DNA of 64,000 bases from Asanoa iriomotensis (lineage in GTDB: Bacteria; Actinomycetota; Actinomycetes; Mycobacteriales; Micromonosporaceae), in contig NZ_BONC01000014.1 in assembly GCF_016862515.1 (NCBI RefSeq), forward strand, positions 1 through 64,000, written 5' to 3'. Below are positions 29,643 to 37,415 of this stretch, piece by piece (the first letter of the stretch is position 1; every line of letters begins with the position of its first letter). A model generated the notes under the pieces. That model was given only the letters and a program-made list of their open reading frames with translations. It was not told where the DNA came from and searched no databases. The position numbers and the translations under genes are program-made.

Positions 29643-30732
29643 GGGCGTCGAAGTGGACCGAGTACATCTCGACCAGCATCGAGCCGCCCTTGATCGCCGC
29701 CGCCTCCTCGGGGCCGCCCACGCCCGTCGGTAGCTGGGTGGCCCCGCCCTCCGGGCCCAGCGGCACCACGATCATGGCCGGGCCCGGGTCGTACGCCTGG
29801 ACCTCGCCGTCGCCGGTGATCGCGGCCTTGATGTTGGCGGCGACCAGGGCACCCTGGCGGCTGGCGGCGCCGGCCGTGTCGCGGTCGGCCGTCGCGATGT
29901 CGCCCAGCGCGTAGACGCCGTCGCCGCCCTTGACCCGGAGCTGGTCGTCCACGACCAGGTAGCCGCGCTCGTCGCGGGCCTCCGCCAGGTCGCCGCGCAG
30001 GTAGTCCGTCGCCGGCCGGACGCCGAACGCACGGAACCAGATGTCGGCCTCGATCGTCTCGCCGCTCTCCGTGGCCACCGACACCGCGCCGGGCGTGGCC
30101 GGGTCGACGGCCGGCAGGGCGGTCAGCGGGCTGCCGAGCACCAGGCGCACGCCCATCTTGTCGAGCTGGCGCTTGAGCTCCTCGCGCAGCTCCTGCTGGA
30201 ACGGGCCGCTGAGGATGTCCGCGTTGACGTCGACGACCGTGACCTCCTTGGCCGGGTAGAACGCCTTGATCTCACCCGCCAGCTCGAGGCCGGACGGCCC
30301 GGCGCCGACGATCAGCGCGCGGTCCGCGCCCGACAGCGCGTCGTGCGCCGCCTGCAGCCGGTCCTTGCCGCCCTGGTGGTCGCTGGCGCCGGTCTTGGCC
30401 GGGAACGGGTAGTGCGAGCCGGTCGCCAGCACGAGGTAGTCGGGCTCCAGCGCGGCGCCGGACTCGAGCGTCACCTTGCGGCCGTCGACGGCGACGGCCC
30501 GGTCGCGCACGTAGTGGCCGTTGTGCAGGAGCCGGTCGAGCGGCATGAAGATCCGGTCGATCCAGGCCGGGTCGACCAGGGCCCGCCAGGACGCGACGTT
30601 GTGGTGGAACGCGCCGGACGGGTCGACCAGCGTGACGTCGGCGACGTCATCCAGCGCCTTGGCAGCGTTGAGGCCGCCGTACCCGCCGCCCAGGACGACT
30701 ACGGAAGGACGCTTGACCTCGGTGTTCGTCAC
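29632..30732 (-). CDS. FAD/NAD(P)-dependent oxidoreductase (NDH-2/AIF-like)
   Basis: A 366-aa two-dinucleotide-fold flavoprotein. The FAD motif is VVVLGGGYGGLNAAKAL, the NAD(P) motif ALIVGAGPSGLELAGEI, and the flavin-contact ALGDIATADRD is in the C-terminal half. Relatives include type II NADH:quinone oxidoreductases and FSP1/AIF-type quinone reductases. There is no membrane helix. GTG 30732 is 8 nt after GGAGG. It is divergent from an HxlR regulator with dyads between, so it is probably induced by redox-active or electrophilic compounds. Confidence 0.87.
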   Translation of the reverse strand: MTNTEVKRPSVVVLGGGYGGLNAAKALDDVADVTLVDPSGAFHHNVASWRALVDPAWIDRIFMPLDRLLHNGHYVRDRAVAVDGRKVTLESGAALEPDYLVLATGSHYPFPAKTGASDHQGGKDRLQAAHDALSGADRALIVGAGPSGLELAGEIKAFYPAKEVTVVDVNADILSGPFQQELREELKRQLDKMGVRLVLGSPLTALPAVDPATPGAVSVATESGETIEADIWFRAFGVRPATDYLRGDLAEARDERGYLVVDDQLRVKGGDGVYALGDIATADRDTAGAASRQGALVAANIKAAITGDGEVQAYDPGPAMIVVPLGPEGGATQLPTGVGGPEEAAAIKGGSMLVEMYSVHFDAPTR

Positions 30733-30753
30733 CAGTGTTACCTCCGTTAAAAG

Positions 30754-30777
30754 GCTAGCGACACTTGTCTCGCTAGC
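30754..30777. promoter_or_regulatory. HxlR operator dyad
   Basis: GCTAGCGA (30754-30761) and TCGCTAGC (30770-30777) are perfect 8-bp arms with an 8-nt centre. A related half-site CTAGCGA recurs at 30791-30797 and a CTATC-GA-GATAG dyad at 30801-30812, next to the hxlR -10 (TAGCAT, 30810-30815). Repeated sites between the divergent genes are typical of HxlR control. Confidence 0.6.
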
Positions 30778-30821
30778 TGCTTCGGAAATACTAGCGACCT
30801 CTATCGAGATAGCATGGCGTT

Positions 30822-31181
30822 GTGGCCGAGAGTCCGGAACGTCACACCACCACCGAGGTCGGCGAGCGCTGTGCGCGCGGCGACCAGGGCTTGGTGCGCG
30901 CGTTCAGCGTGCTCGGCAAGCGGTGGTCCGGCCTCGTGATCGGCACGCTGATGAACGGCCCGACCGGTTTCCGCGAGCTCTCCCGGCAGGTCGGTGGGGT
31001 GAGTGACTCGGTGCTTTCCGACCGGCTGTCCGAGTTGTGCGAGCTCGGGCTGGCCACCCGCAGCGTCGACCCCGGGCCGCCGATCTCCGTCACCTACGAG
31101 CTGACGGAGGCGGGCTACGGGTTGGCGCCCGCGCTGCGGGAGATCGCCAACTGGTCCGACAAGTTCCTGCTCGACGACTAG
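30822..31181 (+). CDS. HxlR-family transcriptional regulator
   Basis: A 119-aa winged-helix protein. The HxlR pattern is visible: an N-terminal Cys in GERCARGDQGL, VLGKRWSGLVIGTLMNGPTGFREL, the recognition helix VSDSVLSDRLSELCELGL and the wing VTYELTEAGYGLAPAL. The single N-terminal Cys is at the position of the redox-sensing Cys in QorR/HypR-type members. GTG 30822 is six nucleotides after TAGCAT, so it is probably leaderless. It ends tail-to-tail with the AlkD-like gene, sharing CTAG. Confidence 0.9.
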   Translation: MAESPERHTTTEVGERCARGDQGLVRAFSVLGKRWSGLVIGTLMNGPTGFRELSRQVGGVSDSVLSDRLSELCELGLATRSVDPGPPISVTYELTEAGYGLAPALREIANWSDKFLLDD

Positions 31182-31843
31182 AGGTTCTTGAGCGCCTCGC
31201 GTCGGGACAAACCGGACAGAACCGTGTTCTCGACAAAAGCGCGGACAGCGGCGGGATCCGTCTTCGCGTACTCCCGCAGCGCCCAGCCGATCGCCTTGCG
31301 GATGAAGAAGTCGGTGTGCCCGGCCTGCCGCCTGCAATAGCCGAACAGGCGGTCCGCGTCGGTGTCCTTCTTGTAGAAGAGCTGGTGCAGGAGCGCCGTG
31401 CGGATCACCCAGAGGTCGCTGTCGGAGCTCCAGTCGTCCATCGCGGCGACCAGCGCGCGGTCCCGGGTCACCATCGGGCCGACCACCCGCGCGGCCAGCA
31501 CGTCGACCGTGTCCCACCAGGGCTTCGTGGTGATCAACCGGCGCACCGCCGGCAACGCGTCCGGCGACAGCGCTCCGGCGTGCCGGCGCAGGTAGTCGCA
31601 GGCGAAGTACTGGTACTCCCGCTCCGGCCGGGCCCAGCAGGCGTCGGCCAGGTCGAGCAGGTCGCGCTCCGTGGGCCGCGGCGCGCCCGCGACCGCCTGC
31701 CGGGCCAGCGCCCGCTGCCGCGGCGACATGATGCCCAGGAAATCGAACTGATCCCGCATGTACGCGCGCATGGCGACGGCCCGCTCGGGGTCCCGGTCGG
31801 CCTCGAACAACGCGGTCAGGCGGTCCAGCACCGGCTCCGTCAT
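31178..31843 (-). CDS. DNA alkylation repair protein (AlkD-like)
   Basis: A 221-aa α-helical HEAT-repeat protein of the DNA alkylation repair family (AlkC/AlkD-like glycosylases that excise cationic N3/N7-alkyl purines). Family blocks seen are QFDFLGIMSPRQRALAR, REYQYFACDYLRRH, TKPWWDTVDVLA and FFIRKAIGWALREYAKTDP. ATG 31843 faces the acVLRF1 ATG only 33 nt away, so the two share a divergent promoter. The stop shares CTAG with hxlR. Confidence 0.9.
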   Translation of the reverse strand: MTEPVLDRLTALFEADRDPERAVAMRAYMRDQFDFLGIMSPRQRALARQAVAGAPRPTERDLLDLADACWARPEREYQYFACDYLRRHAGALSPDALPAVRRLITTKPWWDTVDVLAARVVGPMVTRDRALVAAMDDWSSDSDLWVIRTALLHQLFYKKDTDADRLFGYCRRQAGHTDFFIRKAIGWALREYAKTDPAAVRAFVENTVLSGLSRREALKNL

Positions 31844-31876
31844 CCGGACATTGTGGCGTGCCGTACCGTCGCGGGA

Positions 31877-32530
31877 ATGACCACCAGCCGACCGGCCGCG
31901 GGCGGGGGGCGCTGGGTCGACGTCGACCCCGACCGCCTGACCCGCTGGGTCGACGGCTTCCGCGAACGGCACGGCGACTATGCCCAGCGCCCGACCGACG
32001 ACGCGCTGGTGCTCGCGGCCTTCGACGGCGCCACCGCGGCGCTGCACCCGCCGCCGGGCGCGCCGCTCTCCGCCGACCTGGCCGACTTCGTCGAGGCCGC
32101 CCAGGCGTCGCGGCGGATCGGGCTGCTGCTGGCCCGCAAGGCGTCGGTCGCGGTCGGCGTGGCCGACGGTGACCGGCTCGTCGCGTCGAAGGTCGACAGC
32201 TCGTACGTGCAGAGCCGCACCGCGGCCGGCGGCTGGTCGCAGCAGCGGTTCGCCCGCCGCCGCGACAACCAGGCGAAGGCCCAGGCCAGGGACGCGGCCG
32301 AGTTGGCGGTCCGGGTCCTGCTGCCGGTGGCGCACAAACTCGCCGCGGTCGTCTGCGGCGGCGACCGGCGCGCGGTCGACGCCGTGCTCGCGGACCCTCG
32401 GCTCGCGCCGCTGCGCGACCTGCGCACCGAGCGCCTGCTCGACGTGCCCGAGCCCCGGCACGCCGTGCTGGTCGACGCCGTCAGCGCCGCGCGTGCGGTA
32501 TCGATCCTGGTGCGCGACCCGGATTCCTAG
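31877..32530 (+). CDS. acVLRF1-family peptidyl-tRNA hydrolase
   Basis: A 217-aa actinobacterial VLRF1 (Vms1-like release factor) protein. The family resembles the eRF1/Vms1 catalytic domain that cleaves peptidyl-tRNA on stalled ribosomes. Visible is VAVGVADGDRLVASKVDSSY followed by TAAGGWSQQRFARRRDNQ; the GWSQQRF Gln/Arg motif corresponds to the catalytic loop. The C-terminal half (VLLPVAHKLAAVVCGGDRRA) completes the RNase H-like fold. ATG 31877 is 7 nt after TACCGT (31864-31869), so the mRNA is probably leaderless. Confidence 0.85.
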   Translation: MTTSRPAAGGGRWVDVDPDRLTRWVDGFRERHGDYAQRPTDDALVLAAFDGATAALHPPPGAPLSADLADFVEAAQASRRIGLLLARKASVAVGVADGDRLVASKVDSSYVQSRTAAGGWSQQRFARRRDNQAKAQARDAAELAVRVLLPVAHKLAAVVCGGDRRAVDAVLADPRLAPLRDLRTERLLDVPEPRHAVLVDAVSAARAVSILVRDPDS

Positions 32531-32547
32531 GGAGTAGCCTCCCGCGC

Positions 32548-32976
32548 ATGGTCGACGACGCGCTGCGCCAGCCGCTCAAGCGGGTGGGGATCATGGGCGG
32601 CACCCTGGTCGCGGCCGGCCTGGTGGTCGGCGGCTTCTTCGCGCTCGGCGGGCACCGCGGGCCCGAGCAGGGCGCCCGGCTGGCCGCCGACACGTTCCTC
32701 ACCCGGCTCGCCGCCGGCAACATCGGCGGCGCGTACGACCAGCTCTGCAACGAGACCCGCGAGCGGGTCGAGCGGGAGGACTTCGTCGCCGGCATCGGCG
32801 GGCGGCCGGCGGTGACCAGCTACAAGATCGACGGGGTGGTGGCGACCGGGTCGGCGGACGCCACCGTCAGCGCGGCGCTCGTCGATCCGACCGGTGCCAT
32901 CACCCCGTACGAGCTGCGGGTCACCGACGACCGCGGCACGTGGCGGGTCTGTGGGAACCCGCTGGACGCCGGTTAG
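32548..32976 (+). CDS. Membrane-anchored protein with NTF2-like domain
   Basis: A 142-aa protein with one N-terminal membrane helix (about 14-32, IMGGTLVAAGLVVGGFFAL) and an extracytoplasmic domain containing LAAGNIGGAYDQLCNETRE and ending RGTWRVCGNPLDAG. Two Cys may form a disulfide. The pattern resembles DUF4878/NTF2-like small domains; the function is unknown. ATG 32548 is 7 nt after TAGCCT. Its stop overlaps that of the convergent metallopeptidase in TTAG. Confidence 0.72.
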   Translation: MVDDALRQPLKRVGIMGGTLVAAGLVVGGFFALGGHRGPEQGARLAADTFLTRLAAGNIGGAYDQLCNETRERVEREDFVAGIGGRPAVTSYKIDGVVATGSADATVSAALVDPTGAITPYELRVTDDRGTWRVCGNPLDAG

Positions 32977-33875
32977 CTGGTGCCGAACGTGTCGCAGGAC
33001 TTCGGGTCGCCGCTGTCGTAGCCCGTGCGGAACCACTGCTGGCGCTGTGCCGAGGTGCCGTGCGTGAACCCGTCCGGGTTGACGTCCTGCCCCGACTTCT
33101 TCTGCAGGGTGTCGTCGCCGATCGCGGCCGCGGTGTCCAGGCCCTCCTTGATGTCCTGGTCGGTGATCGACGTGAAGATCGGGTCACCGTCCGCGTCCGC
33201 GGTCTGGGTCGCGTTCTTCGCCCACGCGCCCGCGTAGCAGTCCGCCTGCAGCTCCAGCTTGACCGACAGCGCGTTGGCGTCGCCCGGGTCACGTTCCTGC
33301 TGGCGACGCATGGTCGCCTCGGTGCCGATCAGCGACTGCACGTGGTGCCCGTACTCGTGTGCCAGCACGTAGGGCTGCGCGAACTCGCCGCTGGCGCCGA
33401 GCTGGTCGGCGAGCACCTGGTAGAAGGTGAGGTCGATGTAGACCTTGTGGTCCGCGGGGCAGTAGAAGGGTCCGACCCCGGAGTCGGCGGCGCCACAGCC
33501 GGTCTGCACCGCCTGGTCGAAGAACACCGTCGGCGCCTCGCTGTACTGCTCGCCGAAGCTCTGCGGCAGCCGCTTCTCCCACCACGACTGGATCGAGTTG
33601 ACGTAGAGGGCGTTGCGGCAGTCGAGCTGCTTCAGCTTGTCGGCCGCGTCACAGCTCTGCTCGATCGCCCCGTTGTCGGCGGGCTCGTCGCCGCCGGTCA
33701 TGGCGTTCACGCCGAAGCCGCCGCCGACCAGCACGGCGAGCAGGGTGACGATCAGCCCGACGATGCCGCCGCCGCTGGTCGGCAGCGGGATGCCCATCCC
33801 TCCGCCTCCTCCGCCGCCGCCTCGCCGGTCCTCGATCTGACTGGTGTCGACGTCAGCGCGCTCGTTGAGTTCCAT
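32973..33875 (-). CDS. Membrane-anchored neutral zinc metallopeptidase (YpfJ-like)
   Basis: A 300-aa protein of the neutral zinc metallopeptidase family. A Gly-rich N-terminus precedes one membrane helix (IVGLIVTLLAVLVGGGFGV). The extracytoplasmic domain has the zinc motif AHEYGHHVQSLIG and the downstream ligand block LELQADCYAGAWA, ending GTSAQRQQWFRTGYDSGD. Several Cys suggest disulfides. The start is ATG 33875 (MELNERADVD), because the upstream extension covers the ABC-F control region. The substrate is unknown. Confidence 0.88.
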   Translation of the reverse strand: MELNERADVDTSQIEDRRGGGGGGGGMGIPLPTSGGGIVGLIVTLLAVLVGGGFGVNAMTGGDEPADNGAIEQSCDAADKLKQLDCRNALYVNSIQSWWEKRLPQSFGEQYSEAPTVFFDQAVQTGCGAADSGVGPFYCPADHKVYIDLTFYQVLADQLGASGEFAQPYVLAHEYGHHVQSLIGTEATMRRQQERDPGDANALSVKLELQADCYAGAWAKNATQTADADGDPIFTSITDQDIKEGLDTAAAIGDDTLQKKSGQDVNPDGFTHGTSAQRQQWFRTGYDSGDPKSCDTFGTS

Positions 33876-33964
33876 GCCCCATCCAATCGACGCGTGTGGA
33901 CGCGCCGGGATGTACCCGATGATCTTCACCGTTAATCCGGTGGGGGTTTGCCCGGGGGAGCCGG

Positions 33965-33970
33965 TACACT
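33965..33970 (+). promoter_or_regulatory. -10 box of the ABC-F leader transcript
   Basis: TACACT stands 7 nt before GTG 33978, the spacing seen at the many leaderless starts of this window. No clear -35 is present. Confidence 0.45.
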
Positions 33971-33977
33971 TCACGCC

Positions 33978-33998
33978 GTGCTGCTCTGCGAAGACTGA
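33978..33998 (+). CDS. Six-codon leader peptide before the ABC-F gene
   Basis: GTG CTG CTC TGC GAA GAC TGA encodes M-L-L-C-E-D and begins at the predicted transcription start. It lies 10 nt before a hairpin in a 104-nt leader. Short leaderless frames of this kind are used as ribosome-stall sensors in attenuators upstream of ABC-F resistance genes in other bacteria; that role here is inference. Confidence 0.45.
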   Translation: MLLCED

Positions 33999-34007
33999 CC
34001 AGCCCCG

Positions 34008-34074
34008 GCGCCGACGGGAAAAGCCCCGATCGGCGCTTTCGTGTGCCCAGAGTCAGCCTTCGAATCGGGGAGAG
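34008..34074 (+). promoter_or_regulatory. Putative attenuator of the ABC-F gene
   Basis: Hairpin A pairs 34008-34018 with 34025-34036 (one bulge, loop 34019-34024) and is followed by TTT. Hairpin B pairs CCCCGAT (34024-34030) with ATCGGGG (34064-34070), which includes the Shine-Dalgarno GGGGAG (34067-34072). The two share 34024-34030 and cannot coexist, so a ribosome on the leader ORF could choose between them. Confidence 0.5.
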
Positions 34075-34082
34075 CGTTTCTG

Positions 34083-35687
34083 ATGATCACTGCCACCGGG
34101 CTGGAGCTTCGCGCCGGCGCGCGGATCCTGCTGTCCGACACCACCCTGCGGGTGCAGCCCGGCGACCGGATCGGCCTCGTCGGCCGCAACGGCGCCGGCA
34201 AGACCACCACGCTGAAGGTGCTCGCCGGCGAGGGCAGCCCGTACGCCGGCGGGGTCGATCGCACCAGCGTCGTCGGCTACCTGCCGCAGGACCCGCGCAC
34301 CGGCGACCTCGAGGTCACCGCCCGCGACCGGGTCCTGTCCGCGCGCGGCCTGGACACCCTGCTGGCCGAGATGACGGTCGTCGAGGCGAAGCTCGCCGCC
34401 GACCCCACCGACGCCCTGGTGCGCCGCTACGGCTCGCTGGAGGAGCGGTTCGCGGCGCTCGGCGGCTACGCGGCCGAGGCCGAGGCCGCCCGCATCTGCG
34501 CCAACCTCGGCCTGCCCGACCGGGTGCTCGCGCAGACGATCGGCACCCTCTCCGGTGGTCAGCGCCGCCGGATCGAGTTGGCCCGCATCCTGTTCCGCGA
34601 CGCGGGGGAGGAGGGCGCCGGCATCCTGCTCCTCGACGAGCCGACCAACCACCTCGACGCCGACTCGATCGTCTGGCTGCGCGGCTACATGGCGGCGCAC
34701 AAGGGTGGCCTCGTGGTGATCAGCCACGACGTCACGCTGCTCGACGCGGTGGTCAACAAGGTCTGGTACCTCGACGCCAACCGGTCCGTCGTCGACACGT
34801 ACAACGTGGGTTGGAAGACCTATCTCGAACAGCGCGAGACCGACGAGCGGCGGCGCCGCCGGGAACGCGCCAACGCGGAGAAGAAGGCCGGGGCGCTGAT
34901 GGCCCAGGCCGACAAGATGCGCGCCAAGGCGACCAAGGCGACCGCCGCGCAGAACATGGCCAAGCGGGCCGAGAAGCTGCTCGCGGGGCTCGACGACGAG
35001 CGGGTCGGCGACCGCGTGGCCAAGGTGCGCTTCCCGCAGCCGGCGCCGTGCGGGCGTACCCCCTTGACCGCTTCCGGTCTGTCGAAGTCCTACGGATCGC
35101 TGGAGATCTTCACCGACGTGGACGTGGCGGTCGACCGGGGCTCCCGGGTCGCCATCCTCGGTCTGAACGGTGCCGGCAAGACCACCCTGTTGCGGATGCT
35201 GGCCGGGATCCTGACGCCCGACACCGGTGAGGTGGTGGCCGGGCACGGGCTGCGGCTGGGCTACTACGCGCAGGAGCACGAGACGCTCGACGTCGAGCGC
35301 ACCGTGCTCGACCACATGCGCTCGGCGGCGGCCGACCAGACCGACGGCGACCTGCGCAAGATCCTGGGCGCGTTCCTGTTCAGCGGCGACGACGTGAGCA
35401 AGCCGGCGGGCGTGCTCTCCGGCGGCGAGAAGACCCGGCTGGCGCTGGCCACGCTGGTCTGCTCAGGCGCCAACGTGCTGCTGCTCGACGAGCCGACCAA
35501 CAACCTCGACCCGGTCAGCCGCGAGCAGGTGCTGGACGCGATCGCCCGCTACCCGGGCGCGATCGTGCTGGTGACCCACGACCCGGGCGCGGTGCAGGCG
35601 CTCAAGCCGGACCGCGCGATCCTGCTGCCGGACGGCGACGAGGACGCGTGGAGCGACGACCTCCTCGAGTTGGTCGAGCTCGCCTGA
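34083..35687 (+). CDS. ABC-F family ribosome-associated ATPase
   Basis: A 534-aa soluble protein with two ABC domains and no membrane helices, the ABC-F layout. Domain 1 has Walker A GRNGAGKTTT, signature LSGGQRRRIELAR and ILLLDEPTNHLD. A charged linker (about 235-310, rich in Arg/Lys/Ala) is the P-site tRNA interaction motif. Domain 2 has GLNGAGKTTLLRML, VLSGGEKTRLALA and LLLDEPTNNLD. Members act on the ribosomal E site as translation factors or antibiotic-resistance proteins. ATG 34083 is 10 nt after GGGGAG. The attenuator-like leader favours an inducible role. Confidence 0.9.
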   Translation: MITATGLELRAGARILLSDTTLRVQPGDRIGLVGRNGAGKTTTLKVLAGEGSPYAGGVDRTSVVGYLPQDPRTGDLEVTARDRVLSARGLDTLLAEMTVVEAKLAADPTDALVRRYGSLEERFAALGGYAAEAEAARICANLGLPDRVLAQTIGTLSGGQRRRIELARILFRDAGEEGAGILLLDEPTNHLDADSIVWLRGYMAAHKGGLVVISHDVTLLDAVVNKVWYLDANRSVVDTYNVGWKTYLEQRETDERRRRRERANAEKKAGALMAQADKMRAKATKATAAQNMAKRAEKLLAGLDDERVGDRVAKVRFPQPAPCGRTPLTASGLSKSYGSLEIFTDVDVAVDRGSRVAILGLNGAGKTTLLRMLAGILTPDTGEVVAGHGLRLGYYAQEHETLDVERTVLDHMRSAAADQTDGDLRKILGAFLFSGDDVSKPAGVLSGGEKTRLALATLVCSGANVLLLDEPTNNLDPVSREQVLDAIARYPGAIVLVTHDPGAVQALKPDRAILLPDGDEDAWSDDLLELVELA

Positions 35688-35688
35688 T

Positions 35689-37002
35689 TCAGGTCAAGAT
35701 CATCTTGATGATGATCGCCGTGACCGCGCCGGCGGCCACCAGCAGGTGCGGGGTCGGGATGGTCTCGCCGCCCTGGTGCCGCGGCGCGATGGCGGCCATC
35801 GTCAGCCAGGGGAAGTAGGGGAGCCAGCTCGTCTCGGCCCCGCCCCGGGCCAGGCCGGTGACCAGGGTGAACAGCACGGCGATGCCGGCCGCGACGAGGA
35901 ACGGCCAGCCCGGTGTGTTGCGCGACTTGCGCAGGGACGCGTAGAGCGCCGGCCCGGCCGCGAGCAGCAGCACGACGAGGCTGATCCCGCTCCACCAGAG
36001 CACACTGCGGTGCGGTTCCACGCGTACGGCGAAGTCGTGGCGGGCGTCCATCAGCCCGTCGACCCAGTTGAAGCCCAGCCGCTCGGCGACCACGACCGGG
36101 ATCAGCGCGCCGAGGCCGGTGAACAGGTTGAGCGCCGCGCGTCGCCGGGCGAAGTAGAGGAACGCCGCGGCCAGACCCAGCCAGGGGACGCCGTACGCGA
36201 AGAGGGCCGCGACCCCGAGCAGCAGGCCCGTGACGCTGGCCCAGACGCCGGCGCGGATGCCGGTGCGGCGCTCGTCGGAGGCGTGCACGCCGGCCGCGAT
36301 CATCGCCGCGCCCAGCACCGCGACGACGCCCTCGACGCCGCCGGCGAGCCAGACCGCGTACGGGGCGAGGGCCAGCACCGGCAGGTAGCGCCGCGCCGCC
36401 AGGTCGCCGCAGACCCCCTTCACCGCGAAGAGCACCAAGGGCACGACGGCCGCGCCGACGGCGGTCAGCAGGAGGCCCAGGCCGATACGGTCCGTGACAC
36501 CGACGCGCATCAACGCCCAGAGCAGAAGGATCGGCCCCGGTGGATGTCCCCGGGCCGACACGGAAGGAAGACCCCCTTCGGTGGTGTAAGCCCGCAGATA
36601 GTGAAGAGGATCGTCACCCACTCGGGTGGCGTCGGCCAGGTATGCATCGTCGGCCATCAATGGATCGGTGAGGCCGGCGCGGCCGTGGGCCAGGGCCAGG
36701 CTCACCATCCAGGCCATCGCGACCAGCCACCCGGAAAGCAGCACGAGCGGCCATTTCATGCGCTCCCACCAACCGCGGTAGGCGGCCGCCACCACCGCCG
36801 CGGCGACCATCGGCGCAAGCACGCTGGCCAGGGAGATCGTCAACGCGTACGAGCCGAGGAACGGTGCTCCCGCCGTGCCGAGCCGGGCACCGCCGCGCAC
36901 CGCGAGCCACGTCGCAAGCGCTCCCACCGCCGCCAGGACGAGCCAGCCGACGAGGTCGGTCCGCTCGTCCCGATGGGCGGCTCGGGCCTCCTCAGGAGTC
37001 AC
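35689..37002 (-). CDS. Polytopic membrane protein, GT-C-like
   Basis: A 437-aa protein with about eleven or twelve hydrophobic segments. A first extracytoplasmic loop holds DPLMADDAYLADATRVGDDP and SARGHPPGPILLLWALMRVG; acidic and HPPG motifs there resemble lipid-linked GT-C glycosyltransferases, but no family is certain. GTG 37002 lies 8 nt after TACCGT on the minus strand, so it may be leaderless. It ends one nucleotide past the convergent ABC-F stop. Confidence 0.7.
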   Translation of the reverse strand: MTPEEARAAHRDERTDLVGWLVLAAVGALATWLAVRGGARLGTAGAPFLGSYALTISLASVLAPMVAAAVVAAAYRGWWERMKWPLVLLSGWLVAMAWMVSLALAHGRAGLTDPLMADDAYLADATRVGDDPLHYLRAYTTEGGLPSVSARGHPPGPILLLWALMRVGVTDRIGLGLLLTAVGAAVVPLVLFAVKGVCGDLAARRYLPVLALAPYAVWLAGGVEGVVAVLGAAMIAAGVHASDERRTGIRAGVWASVTGLLLGVAALFAYGVPWLGLAAAFLYFARRRAALNLFTGLGALIPVVVAERLGFNWVDGLMDARHDFAVRVEPHRSVLWWSGISLVVLLLAAGPALYASLRKSRNTPGWPFLVAAGIAVLFTLVTGLARGGAETSWLPYFPWLTMAAIAPRHQGGETIPTPHLLVAAGAVTAIIIKMILT

Positions 37003-37141
37003 GGGCCATCACGGTATCGGGTTGCCGACAGTACCGTGCGTGTCGGTTGGCGAAGAGTTGATATCTAGCGCATGATCGTCCGAGGCGGTCTAATAGGTGG
37101 GACCGCATGAAACCGCACAGTCTGGGACGTGAGGAATCAAC

Positions 37142-37369
37142 ATGGCAGCCACCGGCACAGCCACCAGCACTGAGAAGGGTCGCCGGATCGTCGGGGCCGA
37201 GCGGCAGACGCTGGCCAAGGACCTGGTCAAGCGGTACACCTCCGGTGAGAGCATCCGCGCGCTCGCGGCCTCGACCGGCCGGTCCTACGGGTTCGTCCAC
37301 CGGGTGCTCACGGAGTCGGGCGTTCAGCTTCGTCAGCGTGGCGGTGCCCGCCGCCGCAAGAAGGCCTGA
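37142..37369 (+). CDS. Small helix-turn-helix protein
   Basis: A 75-aa basic protein. The core GAERQTLAKDLVKRYTSGES followed by IRALAASTGRSYGFVHRVL forms a clear HTH, and the C-terminus RQRGGARRRKKA is strongly basic. I recall near-identical proteins across actinobacteria annotated only as HTH-domain proteins. Its high conservation and small size suggest a global or nucleoid-associated DNA-binding role; this is inference. ATG 37142 follows GAGGAA. Confidence 0.88.
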   Translation: MAATGTATSTEKGRRIVGAERQTLAKDLVKRYTSGESIRALAASTGRSYGFVHRVLTESGVQLRQRGGARRRKKA

Positions 37370-37415
37370 CCCCCATCCCTCCCGGTTTTCCGTCGCTCGT
37401 GGATCATTTCCCGCG

